Part shown: one piece after another, positions 8,352 through 16,694 of the stretch
How the letters are laid out: each line of letters begins with the position of its first letter
How positions within the stretch are numbered: the first letter of the stretch is position 1
From: Streptomyces alboflavus
GTDB taxonomy: Bacteria; Actinomycetota; Actinomycetes; Streptomycetales; Streptomycetaceae
Length of the DNA stretch: 64,000 nucleotides
NCBI RefSeq assembly: GCF_000716675.1
Contig: NZ_JNXT01000002.1
Location: 62,001-126,000, forward strand
Reading direction: 5' to 3'
Translations under genes and position numbers: made by a program
The notes under the pieces: model-generated
What the model was told of the DNA's origin: nothing
Seen by the model: only the letters and a program-made list of their open reading frames with translations
Database searches by the model: none

Positions 8352-8384
8352 AGGTATAGACCTTTCGTCAATAGGTCTGGGCCA
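8352..8384 (-). promoter_or_regulatory. DasR/chitinase-box-like repeats before the chitinase
   Basis: Read on the minus strand, AGGTCTATACCT (8352-8363) resembles the DasR dre core TGGTCTAGACCA. TGGCCCAGACCT (8373-8384) differs by one base from the 12-bp direct repeat described in Streptomyces chitinase promoters (TGGTCCAGACCT). They lie 60-90 bp before the chitinase start. The second copy falls inside the 3' end of the upstream MBL-fold gene. Confidence 0.6.
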
Positions 8385-9300
8385 ATACGGAGTTGAAGCG
8401 GAAGGACGAGTTCGGGGTCGGCGCGTGGCCCCGGGTGGTGACCCGCCCCGCCGTCGGTGCGGCGAAGTGGCTGCCGAGCAGCAGGGTGTCGGTGTCCGCC
8501 ACCGACGCGAGCAGCGCGCGCCGGGTGCGCTCGGCGAGGGCGGGGTCGATGTCCACGCAGGAGCCGATGTCGGGCCGGGTCAGCTGGACGGGGTGGTGCA
8601 CGGCGTCACCGGTGATGAGGGCGGTGCGGTCGTCGCCGCGCAGTTCGACGGCGACGTGGCCGGGGGTGTGTCCGGGGGTGGGCAGGAGGCGCAGGCCCGG
8701 GGCGACCTCGACCCGGCCCGTCGAGATGTCGACCAGGTCGAGCAGGCCCGCGTCCCGGATCGGGTGGACGGAGTCGCGGAACATCTGGCGCCGGGGCGCC
8801 TCCATGTCCGCGGCGGCCCAGTGGCTCCACTCCGTACGGGTGGTGAGGTAGCGGGCGTTGGGGAAGGTCGGCACCCAACTCCCGTCGGCCAGGCGGGTGT
8901 TCCAGCCGACGTGGTCGGCGTGCAGGTGGGTGAGGATGACCAGGTCCACGGATTCGGGCGCGAACCCGGCGCGCGTCAGGCGGTCCAGGTAGTCCGTGTC
9001 GAGGTCGTGCCAGGCCGGGTTGGCGCGTTCCTTGCCGTTGCCGATGCCCGTGTCGACGAGGACGCGGCGGCCGCCGAGGGTGATCGCGAAGCTGTGGCTG
9101 CTGAGGCGGAGCGTGCCCGCTTCGTCGGCGAAGTCCGGACGCAGCCACGGGGTGCCGGCGACGACGTCCGGGGTGGCGGCGGGCAGCAGCCAGGGGCCCG
9201 TCCCGGGCGGGAGCGCCACCTCGTCGACGCGGTGGGCGGTGATGCCGCCGAGGTTCCAGGTGGCGGGGGTCGAGGGGGGCGGCGGGGACAGCGGAGGCAT
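8368..9300 (-). CDS. MBL-fold metallo-hydrolase
   Basis: 310 aa from the ATG at 9300, with GAAAGG upstream. The metallo-beta-lactamase motif THLHADHVGWN carries H125, H127, D129 and H130, and later ligands sit in PTPGHTPGHV and ITGDAVHHP. All parts of a dinuclear metal site are present. It is most like cytosolic lactonase/AHL-lactonase-like or thioesterase-like members; there is no signal peptide. Its start faces the AtzG-like/amidase operon across a large dyad promoter, so the two sides may share a regulator. The substrate is unknown. Confidence 0.88.
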   Translation of the reverse strand: MPPLSPPPPSTPATWNLGGITAHRVDEVALPPGTGPWLLPAATPDVVAGTPWLRPDFADEAGTLRLSSHSFAITLGGRRVLVDTGIGNGKERANPAWHDLDTDYLDRLTRAGFAPESVDLVILTHLHADHVGWNTRLADGSWVPTFPNARYLTTRTEWSHWAAADMEAPRRQMFRDSVHPIRDAGLLDLVDISTGRVEVAPGLRLLPTPGHTPGHVAVELRGDDRTALITGDAVHHPVQLTRPDIGSCVDIDPALAERTRRALLASVADTDTLLLGSHFAAPTAGRVTTRGHAPTPNSSFRFNSVLAQTY

Positions 9301-9330
9301 GGCGGGCCTTTCGCGTGGGCGGTGAATCGC

Positions 9331-9399
9331 TAAAAGCAATCCCTTTGCGTTAAGTGACGTTAGGCGCTACGGTCCACTAACGCAAGTGATTAGCTTTTA
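9331..9399. promoter_or_regulatory. Large nested dyad in the divergent MBL/amidase promoter
   Basis: Two nested inverted repeats share one centre at about 9365. The outer arms are TAAAAGCAATC (9331-9341) and GATTAGCTTTTA (9388-9399). The inner arms are GCGTTAAGTG (9347-9356) and CACTAACGC (9375-9383), each with one extra base on one side. It spans the region from which both the MBL gene (minus) and the amidase operon (plus) must be transcribed. A related half-site, GCGTTAAGGTG, recurs at 11237 before the local TetR gene, which makes that TetR the likely ligand. Confidence 0.6.
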
Positions 9400-9454
9400 C
9401 GGCGCCGTGCCTGTGCGGCGCCCGGAAGGGCCCGCCCCGCACACGGAGGAACCC

Positions 9455-9748
9455 ATGCCCCCCGAAGCCCCCGCATCTGAGGCTCCAGCGTCTGAAGCCC
9501 CAGCGCCTGAAGCCCCAGCGCCCGAGGCCCCCGAGCCCGCAGACCTCACCCCCCAGGAAGCCGCCCAATGGGCCCGCCGCGCCGGACTCCCCCTGGGGAG
9601 CGAGCGCCTGGACGCCGTGACGGCCACCGCGAACCACATCCAGGCCGTCGTCGCCACCCTGCGCGAACTGGACTTCGGCGACGTGCCGCCCGCCTCCGCC
9701 CGCACCGCGGAACTGATGGACCCGGAGGTGTCCGATGCGACCGTTTGA
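9455..9748 (+). CDS. Small AtzG/DUF4089-like amidase partner
   Basis: 97 aa from the ATG at 9455, which follows a perfect GGAGGA. The first 30 residues are low-complexity repeats of (S/P)EAPA, encoded by tandem 15-18-bp repeats at about 9470-9540. The rest (ARRAGLPLGSERLDAVTATA and HIQAVVATLRELDFGDVPPA) resembles the GatC-like AtzG/DUF4089 small subunit that stabilises AtzE-type amidases. It overlaps the amidase gene by 14 nt, as expected for a subunit pair. The Pro/Ala-rich extension is an unusual addition. Confidence 0.7.
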   Translation: MPPEAPASEAPASEAPAPEAPAPEAPEPADLTPQEAAQWARRAGLPLGSERLDAVTATANHIQAVVATLRELDFGDVPPASARTAELMDPEVSDATV

Positions 9749-11237
9749 GCTGACCCTCGCCGACGCGGCGGCGGCCGTCCGCGCGAAGGAACTGTCCCCC
9801 GTCGAACTCACCGAGTCCGTCCTGGGGCGCGCCCGGGCCGTCGAGGGCCGACTGAACGCCTTCGTGGGCCTGCGGGCGGACGAGGCGAGGCGCGCGGCCG
9901 CGACGGCGGAGGCCGAGATCGCCGCCGGGCGATACCGAGGCCCGCTGCACGGCGTCCCGCTGGGACTCAAGGACCTCATCGACGTCAAGGGGCAGCCCAC
10001 GACCGCGAGTTCGGCCGTGCGGGACGGCCACGTCGCCGCCGATGACAGCACCGTCGCCGCCCGCCTCGCGGACGCGGGCGCCGTCCTGCTCGGCAAGACC
10101 CACACCCACGAGTTCGCCTACGGCCTGACGACCCCGCAGACCCGCAACGCCTGGGACGTGGACCGTGTCGCGGGCGGATCGAGCGGCGGCTCCGCCGTCG
10201 CCGTCGCGTCCGGCGCGGTCACCTTCGCCATCGGCACCGACACCGGCGGCTCGATCCGGGTCCCCGCCGCCCTCAACGGCGTCGTGGGACTCAAGCCGAC
10301 GTACGGCCTGGTGCCCCGGCACGGCGTGACCTCGCTGTCGTGGTCCCTGGACCACGTCGGCCCCCTCACCCGCACCGTCGACGACGCCGCCCTCGTCCTC
10401 GCCGCCCTGACCGGCCACGACCCGCGCGACCCGGCGCGCGTCCCGGCGCCCCGCGAGTCGCATCCCCCGTACGGCGAGGGCGACTTGACCGGACTGCGCG
10501 TGGGCGTCCCGCGCACCTACTACTTCGACCGTGTCGCCCCCGACGTCGAGTCCGCCGTGCGCGCCGCCGTCGACCGGCTGCGCGACCTCGGGGCCGAACT
10601 CGTCGACGTGGACATCCCCATGACCCGCTACGTCCAGGCGGTCCAGTGGGGCCTGATGGTCCCCGAGGCCACCGCGTACCACGAGGGGACGCTCCGCGCG
10701 ACGCCCGAGCTGTACGCGCCCGACGTGCGTGTCCTCCTTGAGGCGGGCGAACTCCTGCTCGCCGGGGACTACGTGCGCGCCCAGCGCGCCCGCACCCTGA
10801 TGCGGCGGGCCTGGGCACGGCTCCTCGCCGAGGTCGACGTCGTCGTCGCGCCCTCCGTGCCGCTGACCGCCGCACCCGTGGGGCAGCAATCCGTGCAGTG
10901 GGCCGACGGTTCCGTGGAGAGCGTGTCCGACAGCTACGTACGCCTGTCCGCGCCCGCGAACATCACGGGCGTCCCCGCGCTGACCGTGCCCGTCGGACAG
11001 GGCGAGGGCGGCCTGCCCGTCGGCATGCAGGTGATCGGCCGGCCGCTGGGGGAGGGGGCGGTGCTGCGGGTCGGGCGCGCGTACGAGGCGACGCGGGCGG
11101 ACGCGGGGCGGCTCGCGCCGGACGGGGGTGCCGGTGCGGCGGAGGGGGCTGTCGTCGCGGCGGGCGGGGGCGCTCGCGGGCCGGTGCCGAAGCCCGCGGG
11201 TCCCACGCCGCCCGTCACCGTAGAAGCGAGAAATTAG
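9735..11237 (+). CDS. Amidase-signature family hydrolase (AtzE/GatA-like)
   Basis: 500 aa, ATG at 9735 with GGAGGTG upstream. The amidase signature triad is visible: Lys79 (GVPLGLKDLID), cis-Ser149 (GGSSGGS) and nucleophile Ser173 (DTGGSIRVPA). The C-terminal 30-40 residues are Gly/Ala-rich and probably disordered. GatA-like enzymes release ammonia from amides. Together with an AtzG-like subunit the closest role is AtzE-type 1-carboxybiuret hydrolase, or hydrolysis of another small amide. There is no GatB nearby, so a tRNA amidotransferase role is unlikely. The following TetR gene starts 15 bp after the stop. Confidence 0.88.
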   Translation: MRPFELTLADAAAAVRAKELSPVELTESVLGRARAVEGRLNAFVGLRADEARRAAATAEAEIAAGRYRGPLHGVPLGLKDLIDVKGQPTTASSAVRDGHVAADDSTVAARLADAGAVLLGKTHTHEFAYGLTTPQTRNAWDVDRVAGGSSGGSAVAVASGAVTFAIGTDTGGSIRVPAALNGVVGLKPTYGLVPRHGVTSLSWSLDHVGPLTRTVDDAALVLAALTGHDPRDPARVPAPRESHPPYGEGDLTGLRVGVPRTYYFDRVAPDVESAVRAAVDRLRDLGAELVDVDIPMTRYVQAVQWGLMVPEATAYHEGTLRATPELYAPDVRVLLEAGELLLAGDYVRAQRARTLMRRAWARLLAEVDVVVAPSVPLTAAPVGQQSVQWADGSVESVSDSYVRLSAPANITGVPALTVPVGQGEGGLPVGMQVIGRPLGEGAVLRVGRAYEATRADAGRLAPDGGAGAAEGAVVAAGGGARGPVPKPAGPTPPVTVEARN

Positions 11238-11250
11238 CGTTAAGGTGACG
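11237..11250. promoter_or_regulatory. Half-site shared with the 9331-9399 dyad
   Basis: GCGTTAAGGTGACG overlaps the last base of the amidase stop codon and ends 2 bp before the TetR ATG. It repeats GCGTTAAGTGACG at 9347-9359 with one inserted G. It could give autoregulation of the TetR gene by the protein that binds the divergent promoter. Confidence 0.45.
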
Positions 11251-11252
11251 CG

Positions 11253-11825
11253 ATGAGCCCCAAGCCCATGGCCCGCCCCGGCGGCCGCAGTGCCCGCGTG
11301 CAGGCGTCCGTGCACGCCGCCGTCCGTGACCTCGAGGCCGAGCGGGGCCGCGAGGCGCTGACCGTGCCGCTGGTCGCCGCGCGGGCCGGGGTCACCCCGT
11401 CGACGATCTACCGCCGCTGGGGCGACCTCCAGGAACTCCTGTCGGACGTGGCCGTCGAGCGGCTGCGCCCCGACACGGAGCCCGCCGACCACGGCTCCCT
11501 GCGCGCCGACCTCGCGGCCTGGGCCGAGCAGTTCCTCGACGAGATGTCGTCCACCGCGGGCCGCGCCTATATCCGGGACGCCCTCCTCGGTGACCCGGAC
11601 GGCGGCAACGCGGGCCAGTGCTCCGCCTACGCCGCCGCCCAGGTCGACCTCGTCCTCGACCGCGCCCGCGCGCGCGGCGAGGAGGGGATCCCGGCGCGCG
11701 AGACGGTCATGGACCACGTCGTCGCGCCGGTCATGTACCGCATCCTGTTCCGGCCCGATGGCCTGTCGACGGCCTACGCGCGCCACCTGGTGGAAACGGC
11801 CCTCGACCGACGCGCCCGGGACTGA
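11253..11825 (+). CDS. TetR/AcrR-family regulator
   Basis: 190 aa. The N-terminal HTH (about 15-62) includes VPLVAARAGVTPSTIYRRWG. The C-terminal domain is of the TetR_C type that is common in regulators of catabolic genes. It is the third gene after the AtzG-like protein and amidase, in the same orientation and 15 bp from the amidase stop. A shared half-site before its own gene and in the divergent promoter suggests it controls this operon, itself and the MBL-fold gene. The inducer is unknown. Confidence 0.88.
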   Translation: MSPKPMARPGGRSARVQASVHAAVRDLEAERGREALTVPLVAARAGVTPSTIYRRWGDLQELLSDVAVERLRPDTEPADHGSLRADLAAWAEQFLDEMSSTAGRAYIRDALLGDPDGGNAGQCSAYAAAQVDLVLDRARARGEEGIPARETVMDHVVAPVMYRILFRPDGLSTAYARHLVETALDRRARD

Positions 11826-11851
11826 GGGCCCGAGAGCGGCCCGGAGCCTTA

Positions 11852-11890
11852 TTGCACATCGGTTGCAACTACTATTCATAGGCAGTAGGT
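11852..11890 (+). promoter_or_regulatory. AT-rich promoter-like patch before tsaD
   Basis: A rare AT-rich stretch holds TTGCAC (11852), TTGCAA (11863) and TATTCA (11873). It also has an imperfect dyad around CTACTAT and ATAG...GTAG (about 11869-11888). Spacing to a consensus sigma-70 promoter is not ideal (15 or 19 bp). It starts the 244-bp leader before the TsaD gene; the rest of that leader holds no supported gene. Confidence 0.35.
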
Positions 11891-12069
11891 GCCGATGAGT
11901 GGCGGGCGTGAGCCCGATGGAAGGCGGGGCGAGGGCGGATGCGAGACGGAAGCCGAGTGCGGTCGGCGGCGGGGGAGCCGGTGCCGGTGTCGCCGCCGGG
12001 GTCGAGGCAGGGGCCGCCGCCGCTGTCGGCGCCGAGGTCCGGCACGACGCCGACGTCGGGAGACCCCTC

Positions 12070-13134
12070 ATGACCGCCTCCCCGATCGTGCTCGGCATCG
12101 AGTCCTCCTGCGACGAGACCGGCGCGGGACTCGTCCGGGACGGGCGCCTGCTCGGGCACGCCATCGCGTCGAGCATGGACGAGCACGCCCGCTACGGCGG
12201 CGTCGTCCCCGAGATCGCCGCCCGCGCCCACGTGCACGCGCTGACCCCCGTCGTCCGCCGCGCCCTGGACACGGCGGGCCTCGGCCTCGGCGACATCGGC
12301 GCGGTCGCCGTGACCACGGGCCCCGGCCTCTCCGGCGCCCTCCAGGTCGGCCTCGCCGGGGCGAAGTCCCTCGCCTACGCCCTGGACGTACCGCTGTACG
12401 GAGTGCACCACCTCGCCGGGCACGTCGCCGCCGACACCCTGGAGCACGGCCCGCTGCCCGACCCCTGCGTCGTCCTGATCGTCTCCGGCGGCCACACCTC
12501 GCTCCTGCTCGTCCGGGACCTGGCCCGCGACCCGATCGCCCACCTCGGCGACACCCTGGACGACGCGGCGGGCGAGTGCTTCGACAAGGTCGCCCGTGTC
12601 TTCGGGCTGCCCTACCCGGGCGGGCCCGCCGTCGACCGGGCGGCACGCGACGGCTCGGCGCGGGCCGTGGCCTTCCCGCGCCCCTTGACAGGCCCCGGCG
12701 ACGACCCGTACGCCTTCTCCTTCTCCGGCCTCAAGACCGCCGCCGCGCGCTGGGCCGAGGGCCACGCGGACGGCGAACTGCCGGTCGCCGACGGCGCCGC
12801 CGCGCTCCAGGAGGCCATCGCCGACGTCCTGACCCGCAAGGCGGTCGCGGCCTGCGCCGCACACGGCGTGGACACCCTCGTCGTGGTCGGCGGTGTCGCC
12901 GCCAACTCCCGGGTGCGGGCCCTCGCCGAGGAGCGCTGCCGGGAGGCCGGGATCACCCTGCGCGTCCCGCCGCTCGGCCTGTGCACCGACAACGGCGCGA
13001 TGATCGCCGCCGTCGGGGACCTGCTGGTGCGCGCGGGCGCCGAACCGGCTCCCCTGGACGTGTCGATCGACCCGTCGGCACCGCTGGAGTCCGCGGCGCT
13101 GCACCCCACGGCGAGGATCGCGAGGGCCGCCTGA
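12070..13134 (+). CDS. tsaD: TsaD-like tRNA N6-threonylcarbamoyltransferase subunit
   Basis: 354 aa from the ATG at 12070 with GGGAG upstream; the 57-residue upstream extension is not protein-like. The ASKHA/KEOPS transferase fold is complete: [14 protein letters not shown] at the N-terminus, the metal ligands H114 and H118 in VHHLAGH, the phosphate loop [12 protein letters not shown], and the C-terminal [10 protein letters not shown] and [11 protein letters not shown]. TsaD moves threonylcarbamoyl from TC-AMP to A37 of ANN-decoding tRNAs, with TsaB and TsaE. Neither tsaB nor tsaE is here; in Streptomyces the usual copy sits with them elsewhere, so this is probably a second copy. The GNAT gene overlaps its stop. 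Confidence 0.9.
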   Translation: MTASPIVLGIESSCDETGAGLVRDGRLLGHAIASSMDEHARYGGVVPEIAARAHVHALTPVVRRALDTAGLGLGDIGAVAVTTGPGLSGALQVGLAGAKSLAYALDVPLYGVHHLAGHVAADTLEHGPLPDPCVVLIVSGGHTSLLLVRDLARDPIAHLGDTLDDAAGECFDKVARVFGLPYPGGPAVDRAARDGSARAVAFPRPLTGPGDDPYAFSFSGLKTAAARWAEGHADGELPVADGAAALQEAIADVLTRKAVAACAAHGVDTLVVVGGVAANSRVRALAEERCREAGITLRVPPLGLCTDNGAMIAAVGDLLVRAGAEPAPLDVSIDPSAPLESAALHPTARIARAA

Positions 13135-13709
13135 TGGCCGACGTCCTGGTCCGCCGCCTGTCGGCCCCCGACCTGCTCACCCACCGCGGGGGCATCCGGC
13201 AGGTCTACGCCGAGGCCTTCGCCGAGCCGCCGTGGCACGCCGACCCCGCGGAGGCGGACGTCTACCTGGAACGCCTCGCGGGCGACACCGGCCGCCCCGG
13301 CTTCACCGGCGCGGTGGCCCTCGACGGCGACCGCGTGCTCGGCTTCGCCACCGCCTGGACGTCCGAGACCCCACTGCCCGCCACGCGCTCCTACCCGCGC
13401 GTCAGCGCCGCCCTCGGTGCCGAGCGCACCGCCGCGTGGCTGTGCGGCGGCCTGGAGGTCGACGAACTCGCCGTCACGCCCGGCGCGCACGGCCGCGGCC
13501 TCGGCCGTACGCTCCTCGAAGCGGTCACGCGCGACGCGCCCGCCGGGCGCTGCTGGCTGCTCACGTCCGTCAAGGCCGACGCGACCGTCCGCTTCTACGA
13601 ACGGCTCGGCTGGCGACAGGTCACCCACCCCGCGCCGAACGGATACGGCACGGCCGTCTTCCTCGGCCCGCGCCACCCCGCGCGCCCCGACACCTTCCCG
13701 CCCCCGTAG
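13134..13709 (+). CDS. GNAT-family N-acetyltransferase
   Basis: 191 aa; its ATG shares one base with the TsaD stop (TGATG). The acetyl-CoA loop is VTPGAHGRGLGRTLLEAV, and the C-terminal FYERLGWRQV is the usual final GNAT element. The protein is longer than RimI and lacks its start pattern, so RimI identity is doubtful even though rimI often neighbours tsaD. It lies between TsaD and the alanyl-tRNA synthetase, which suggests a target in translation or an aminoacyl compound. The substrate cannot be read from sequence. Confidence 0.85.
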   Translation: MADVLVRRLSAPDLLTHRGGIRQVYAEAFAEPPWHADPAEADVYLERLAGDTGRPGFTGAVALDGDRVLGFATAWTSETPLPATRSYPRVSAALGAERTAAWLCGGLEVDELAVTPGAHGRGLGRTLLEAVTRDAPAGRCWLLTSVKADATVRFYERLGWRQVTHPAPNGYGTAVFLGPRHPARPDTFPPP

Positions 13710-13762
13710 CCCCCGACAACCCACCGTCTCTGTAGCCCCTTGAGCCCCGCCCGGAGCACCCC

Positions 13763-16423
13763 TTGCGCACCGCCGACATCCGCACCCGCTTCCTGGACTT
13801 CTTCGCCGAACGCGGCCACACGGTCGTCCCCAGCGCCCCGCTGCCGACGCCCGACCCGACGCTGCTCTTCGTCAACGCGGGCATGGTGCCGTTCAAGCCC
13901 TACCTCACCGGCGAGGTGGCACCGCCGTGGCCGCGCGCGACCAGCGTGCAGAAGTGCGTGCGCACCCTCGACATCGAGGAGGTCGGCAAGACCACGCGGC
14001 ACGGCTCCTTCTTCCAGATGAACGGCAACTTCTCCTTCGGCGACTACTTCAAGGAAGAGGCCATCACCTTCGCCTGGGACCTGAGCACCCGCTCCGTCGC
14101 GGACGGCGGCTACGGTCTGGACCCGGCGAGGATCTGGGTGACCGTGCACCACTCCGACGACGAGTCGCGCGGCCTGTGGCGGCGCGTCGCCGACCTGCCC
14201 GACGAGCGGATCGTGGCACGCGGCGACGAGGACAACTTCTGGTCCATGGGCGTACCCGGACCGTGCGGCCCCTGCTCGGAGCTGTACTACGACCGTGGCC
14301 CCGCGCTCGGCCGCGCGGGCGGCCCGGCCGTCGACGAGGACCGGTACATGGAGTTCTGGAACCTCGTCTTCATGCAGTACGAACGCGGGGAGGGCACCGG
14401 CAAGTCCGGCTACCCGATCCTCGGCGAACTGCCTCGCCGCAACATCGACACCGGCATGGGCCTGGAGCGCATGGCCACCTTGCTCCAAGGTGTCGACAAC
14501 CTCTACGAGATCGACGAGACCCGCCCCGTCCTGGACCGCGCCGCCGAACTCGCAGGCGTGCGCTACGGCGCCGACGCCACCGACGACGTCCGCCTGCGTG
14601 TCGTCGCCGACCACGTCCGCACCGCCCTCATGCTCCTCACCGACGGCACCGCCCCCGGCAACGAGGGCCGCGGCTACGTGCTGCGCCGCATCCTGCGCCG
14701 CGCGGTCCGCTCCATGCGTCAACTCGGTTACGAGGACCCGGCGTTGACGCAGCTCCTCGCCGTCGCCCGGGACTGCATGGCCCCGAGCTACCCCGACGTC
14801 GCCGAGGCCTACGACCGCGTCGCCGACCAGGCAGCGGGGGAGGAGGACGCCTTCCGCGCCACCCTCAAGCAGGGCACGACCGTCCTGGACACGGCCGTCA
14901 CCAAGGCCAAGGCGGAGGGCGCGCGCCAACTGCCGGGCGCCCAGGCCTTCCTGCTGCACGACACGTACGGCTTCCCCATCGACCTCACCCTGGAGATGGC
15001 CGCCGAGCAGGGCGTGGAGGTCGACCGCGAGGGCTTCACGGCGCTCATGCGCGAGCAGCGCGAGCGGGCCCGCGCGGACGCCCGCGCCCGCAAGTCCGGC
15101 GGAGCGGTGGACACATCGGCCCTGCGCGCCGTCCTCACCGAGCACGGCCCGACGGACTGGCGCGCCTGGGACACCCTGACCACCGAGTCCCGCGTCCTCG
15201 CCCTCCTCGGCCCCGCGGGCCCCGTGCCCGTGGCCCGCGACGGCGAGATCGTCACCGCCGTCCTGGACCGCACGCCGTTCTACGCCGAGTCCGGCGGCCA
15301 GGACAGCGACGCGGGACAGCTCTCGGGCGCCTCCGTGGAGGCCGACGTGCTCGACGTGCAGCGCCCGCTGCCCGGACTCGTCGCGCACCAGGTCCGCGTC
15401 ACCGCGGGCGAACTGGCCGTCGGCGACGCCGTGCACGCCGCCGTCGACCCCGAGTGGCGCCTCGGCGCCCGCCAGGCCCACTCCGGCACCCACGTCCTGC
15501 ACGCCGCCCTGCGCGAGGTCCTCGGCCCCACCGCCCTGCAGTCCGGCTCCTACAATCGCCCCGGTTATCTGCGCCTGGACTTCCCCTGGCGCGGCGGGCT
15601 CTCCGCCACCGTCCGCAGCGAGGTCGAGGAGGCCGCCAACCGCGCGCTCCGCCGTGACCTGCCCGTCGGCGTGCGCTGGATGACGCTGCCCGAGGCCAAG
15701 GAGCTCGGCGCGCTCGCCCTGTTCGACGAGACGTACGGCGAGCAGGTGCGGGTCGTCGAGATCGGCGGCGCCTGGTCGCGCGAGCTGTGCGGCGGCACGC
15801 ACGTCGAGCACGCCGCGCAGGTCGGTGTCGTCGCGTTGACCGCCGAGTCGTCCGTCGGCGCGGGCATGCGGCGTCTGGAGGCCGCCGTCGGGATCGAGGG
15901 GTTCGCCCATCTGGCGCGCGAGCGCGACCTCGTCGCCCGCATCGCCGAGCAGGTGCAGGCACCGCGCGCCGAACTGCCCGAACGCATCGCCGGACTCCTC
16001 GACCGGCTCAAGGCCGCCGACCGGGAGAACCAGCGGCTGCGGCAGGCGGCCCTCGCCGTCCGCGCGGGCGAACTGGCGGACCGGGCGGTCGACGTGGCGG
16101 GCGCGAACGTCGTCACCGCCACCGTGGACGGCGACGCCGGGGCCGCCCGCACCCTTGCCCTGGACGTCCGAGGGCGGCTGCCCGGTGAGCGCCCGGGCGT
16201 GGCCGCCGTGGCGCTCACCGCCGACAAGCCCGTGCTCGTCGTCGCCGTGAACAAGGCCGGGCGTGCGGCGGGACTGTCCGCGTCCGCGCTGGTCAAGCGG
16301 CTGCTCGGCGGGCGGGGTGGGGGCTCGGACGAGGTGGCGCAGGGCGGCGGGGCGAGTGCGGCCGACCTCGCGTCCGCGCTGGCGGGTCTTGCCGGGGTCG
16401 TACGCGCCGAACTGGGGGCGTGA
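13763..16423 (+). CDS. alaS: Full-length alanyl-tRNA synthetase (probable second copy)
   Basis: 886 aa with a TTG start at 13763 (CGGAG 8 nt upstream). All modules are present: a class II core (FVNAGMVPFKPYL, TSVQKCVRTLDIEEVGKTTR, NGNFSFGDYFKEEAI), the tRNA-binding region, an editing domain with zinc ligands H573/H577 (HSGTH) and C676/H680 (CGGTH), and the C-Ala domain. The usual actinobacterial core reads MCGNFSFGDYF; here it is MNGNFSFGDYF. The housekeeping alaS of Streptomyces normally lies beside ruvX/mltG/aro genes, which are absent here. A paralogue for self-resistance or stress is therefore likely. Alternatively this is the only copy, relocated. Confidence 0.93.
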   Translation: MRTADIRTRFLDFFAERGHTVVPSAPLPTPDPTLLFVNAGMVPFKPYLTGEVAPPWPRATSVQKCVRTLDIEEVGKTTRHGSFFQMNGNFSFGDYFKEEAITFAWDLSTRSVADGGYGLDPARIWVTVHHSDDESRGLWRRVADLPDERIVARGDEDNFWSMGVPGPCGPCSELYYDRGPALGRAGGPAVDEDRYMEFWNLVFMQYERGEGTGKSGYPILGELPRRNIDTGMGLERMATLLQGVDNLYEIDETRPVLDRAAELAGVRYGADATDDVRLRVVADHVRTALMLLTDGTAPGNEGRGYVLRRILRRAVRSMRQLGYEDPALTQLLAVARDCMAPSYPDVAEAYDRVADQAAGEEDAFRATLKQGTTVLDTAVTKAKAEGARQLPGAQAFLLHDTYGFPIDLTLEMAAEQGVEVDREGFTALMREQRERARADARARKSGGAVDTSALRAVLTEHGPTDWRAWDTLTTESRVLALLGPAGPVPVARDGEIVTAVLDRTPFYAESGGQDSDAGQLSGASVEADVLDVQRPLPGLVAHQVRVTAGELAVGDAVHAAVDPEWRLGARQAHSGTHVLHAALREVLGPTALQSGSYNRPGYLRLDFPWRGGLSATVRSEVEEAANRALRRDLPVGVRWMTLPEAKELGALALFDETYGEQVRVVEIGGAWSRELCGGTHVEHAAQVGVVALTAESSVGAGMRRLEAAVGIEGFAHLARERDLVARIAEQVQAPRAELPERIAGLLDRLKAADRENQRLRQAALAVRAGELADRAVDVAGANVVTATVDGDAGAARTLALDVRGRLPGERPGVAAVALTADKPVLVVAVNKAGRAAGLSASALVKRLLGGRGGGSDEVAQGGGASAADLASALAGLAGVVRAELGA

Positions 16424-16446
16424 CACTCCGCTAGGAGCCGGATAGG

Positions 16447-16471
16447 GGGTTCCCACGGCAAGTGGGAACCC
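16447..16471 (+). terminator. Strong hairpin after alaS
   Basis: A perfect 10-bp stem, GGGTTCCCAC (16447-16456) and GTGGGAACCC (16462-16471), with the 5-nt loop GGCAA, lies 24 nt past the alaS stop. There is no U-tract. It separates the tsaD-GNAT-alaS unit from the riboswitch operon. Confidence 0.75.
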
Positions 16472-16479
16472 GTCCGCTG

Positions 16480-16507
16480 TGGACTTACTAGGAAGTCCAA
16501 GTATATG
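16480..16507 (+). promoter_or_regulatory. Promoter with overlapping dyad before the cobalamin riboswitch
   Basis: TGGACT (16480-16485) and TATATG (16502-16507) are spaced 16 bp, a plausible -35/-10 pair. A dyad, TGGACTT (16480-16486) and AAGTCCA (16493-16499), covers the -35 and spacer. This position suits a repressor, so the operon may be controlled both at initiation (dyad) and by the riboswitch. Confidence 0.5.
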
Positions 16508-16514
16508 TTCGTGA

Positions 16515-16676
16515 CGAAGCCCGCGGTGCAGGGAAGCCGGTGTGAATCCGGCGCGGTCCCGCCACTGTGACCGGGGAGTGCGTTCTCGCGTGAGACAACG
16601 CCACTGACGGAGAAGTCCGTCGGGAAGGCGGAGAACGGGCGCTGATCCGGGAGTCAGGATACCGGCCGTGGGGTGT
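16515..16676 (+). promoter_or_regulatory. Cobalamin (B12) riboswitch
   Basis: The conserved core is easily read: GGGAAGCCGGTGTGAATCCG (16531-16550), then the B12 box GCCACTG at 16561-16567. A second GCCACTG is at 16600, followed by GGGAAGG (16622-16628) and the 3' segment GATCCGGGAGTCAGGATACC (16644-16663). This is the adenosylcobalamin aptamer on the plus strand. No cobalamin biosynthesis, cobalt transport, metE or nrd gene follows. The next annotated genes are the valine/isobutyryl-CoA operon starting at 16898, so that operon is the likely target. Confidence 0.93.
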
Positions 16677-16694
16677 TCCGTGTTGTCCACGAGG

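Noticed and set aside
11899..12069. A longer TsaD start with 57 extra residues
   Set aside because: The extension is Gly/Ala-rich with no similarity to TsaD; the ATG at 12070 has GGGAG and begins with the conserved [11 protein letters not shown] segment.
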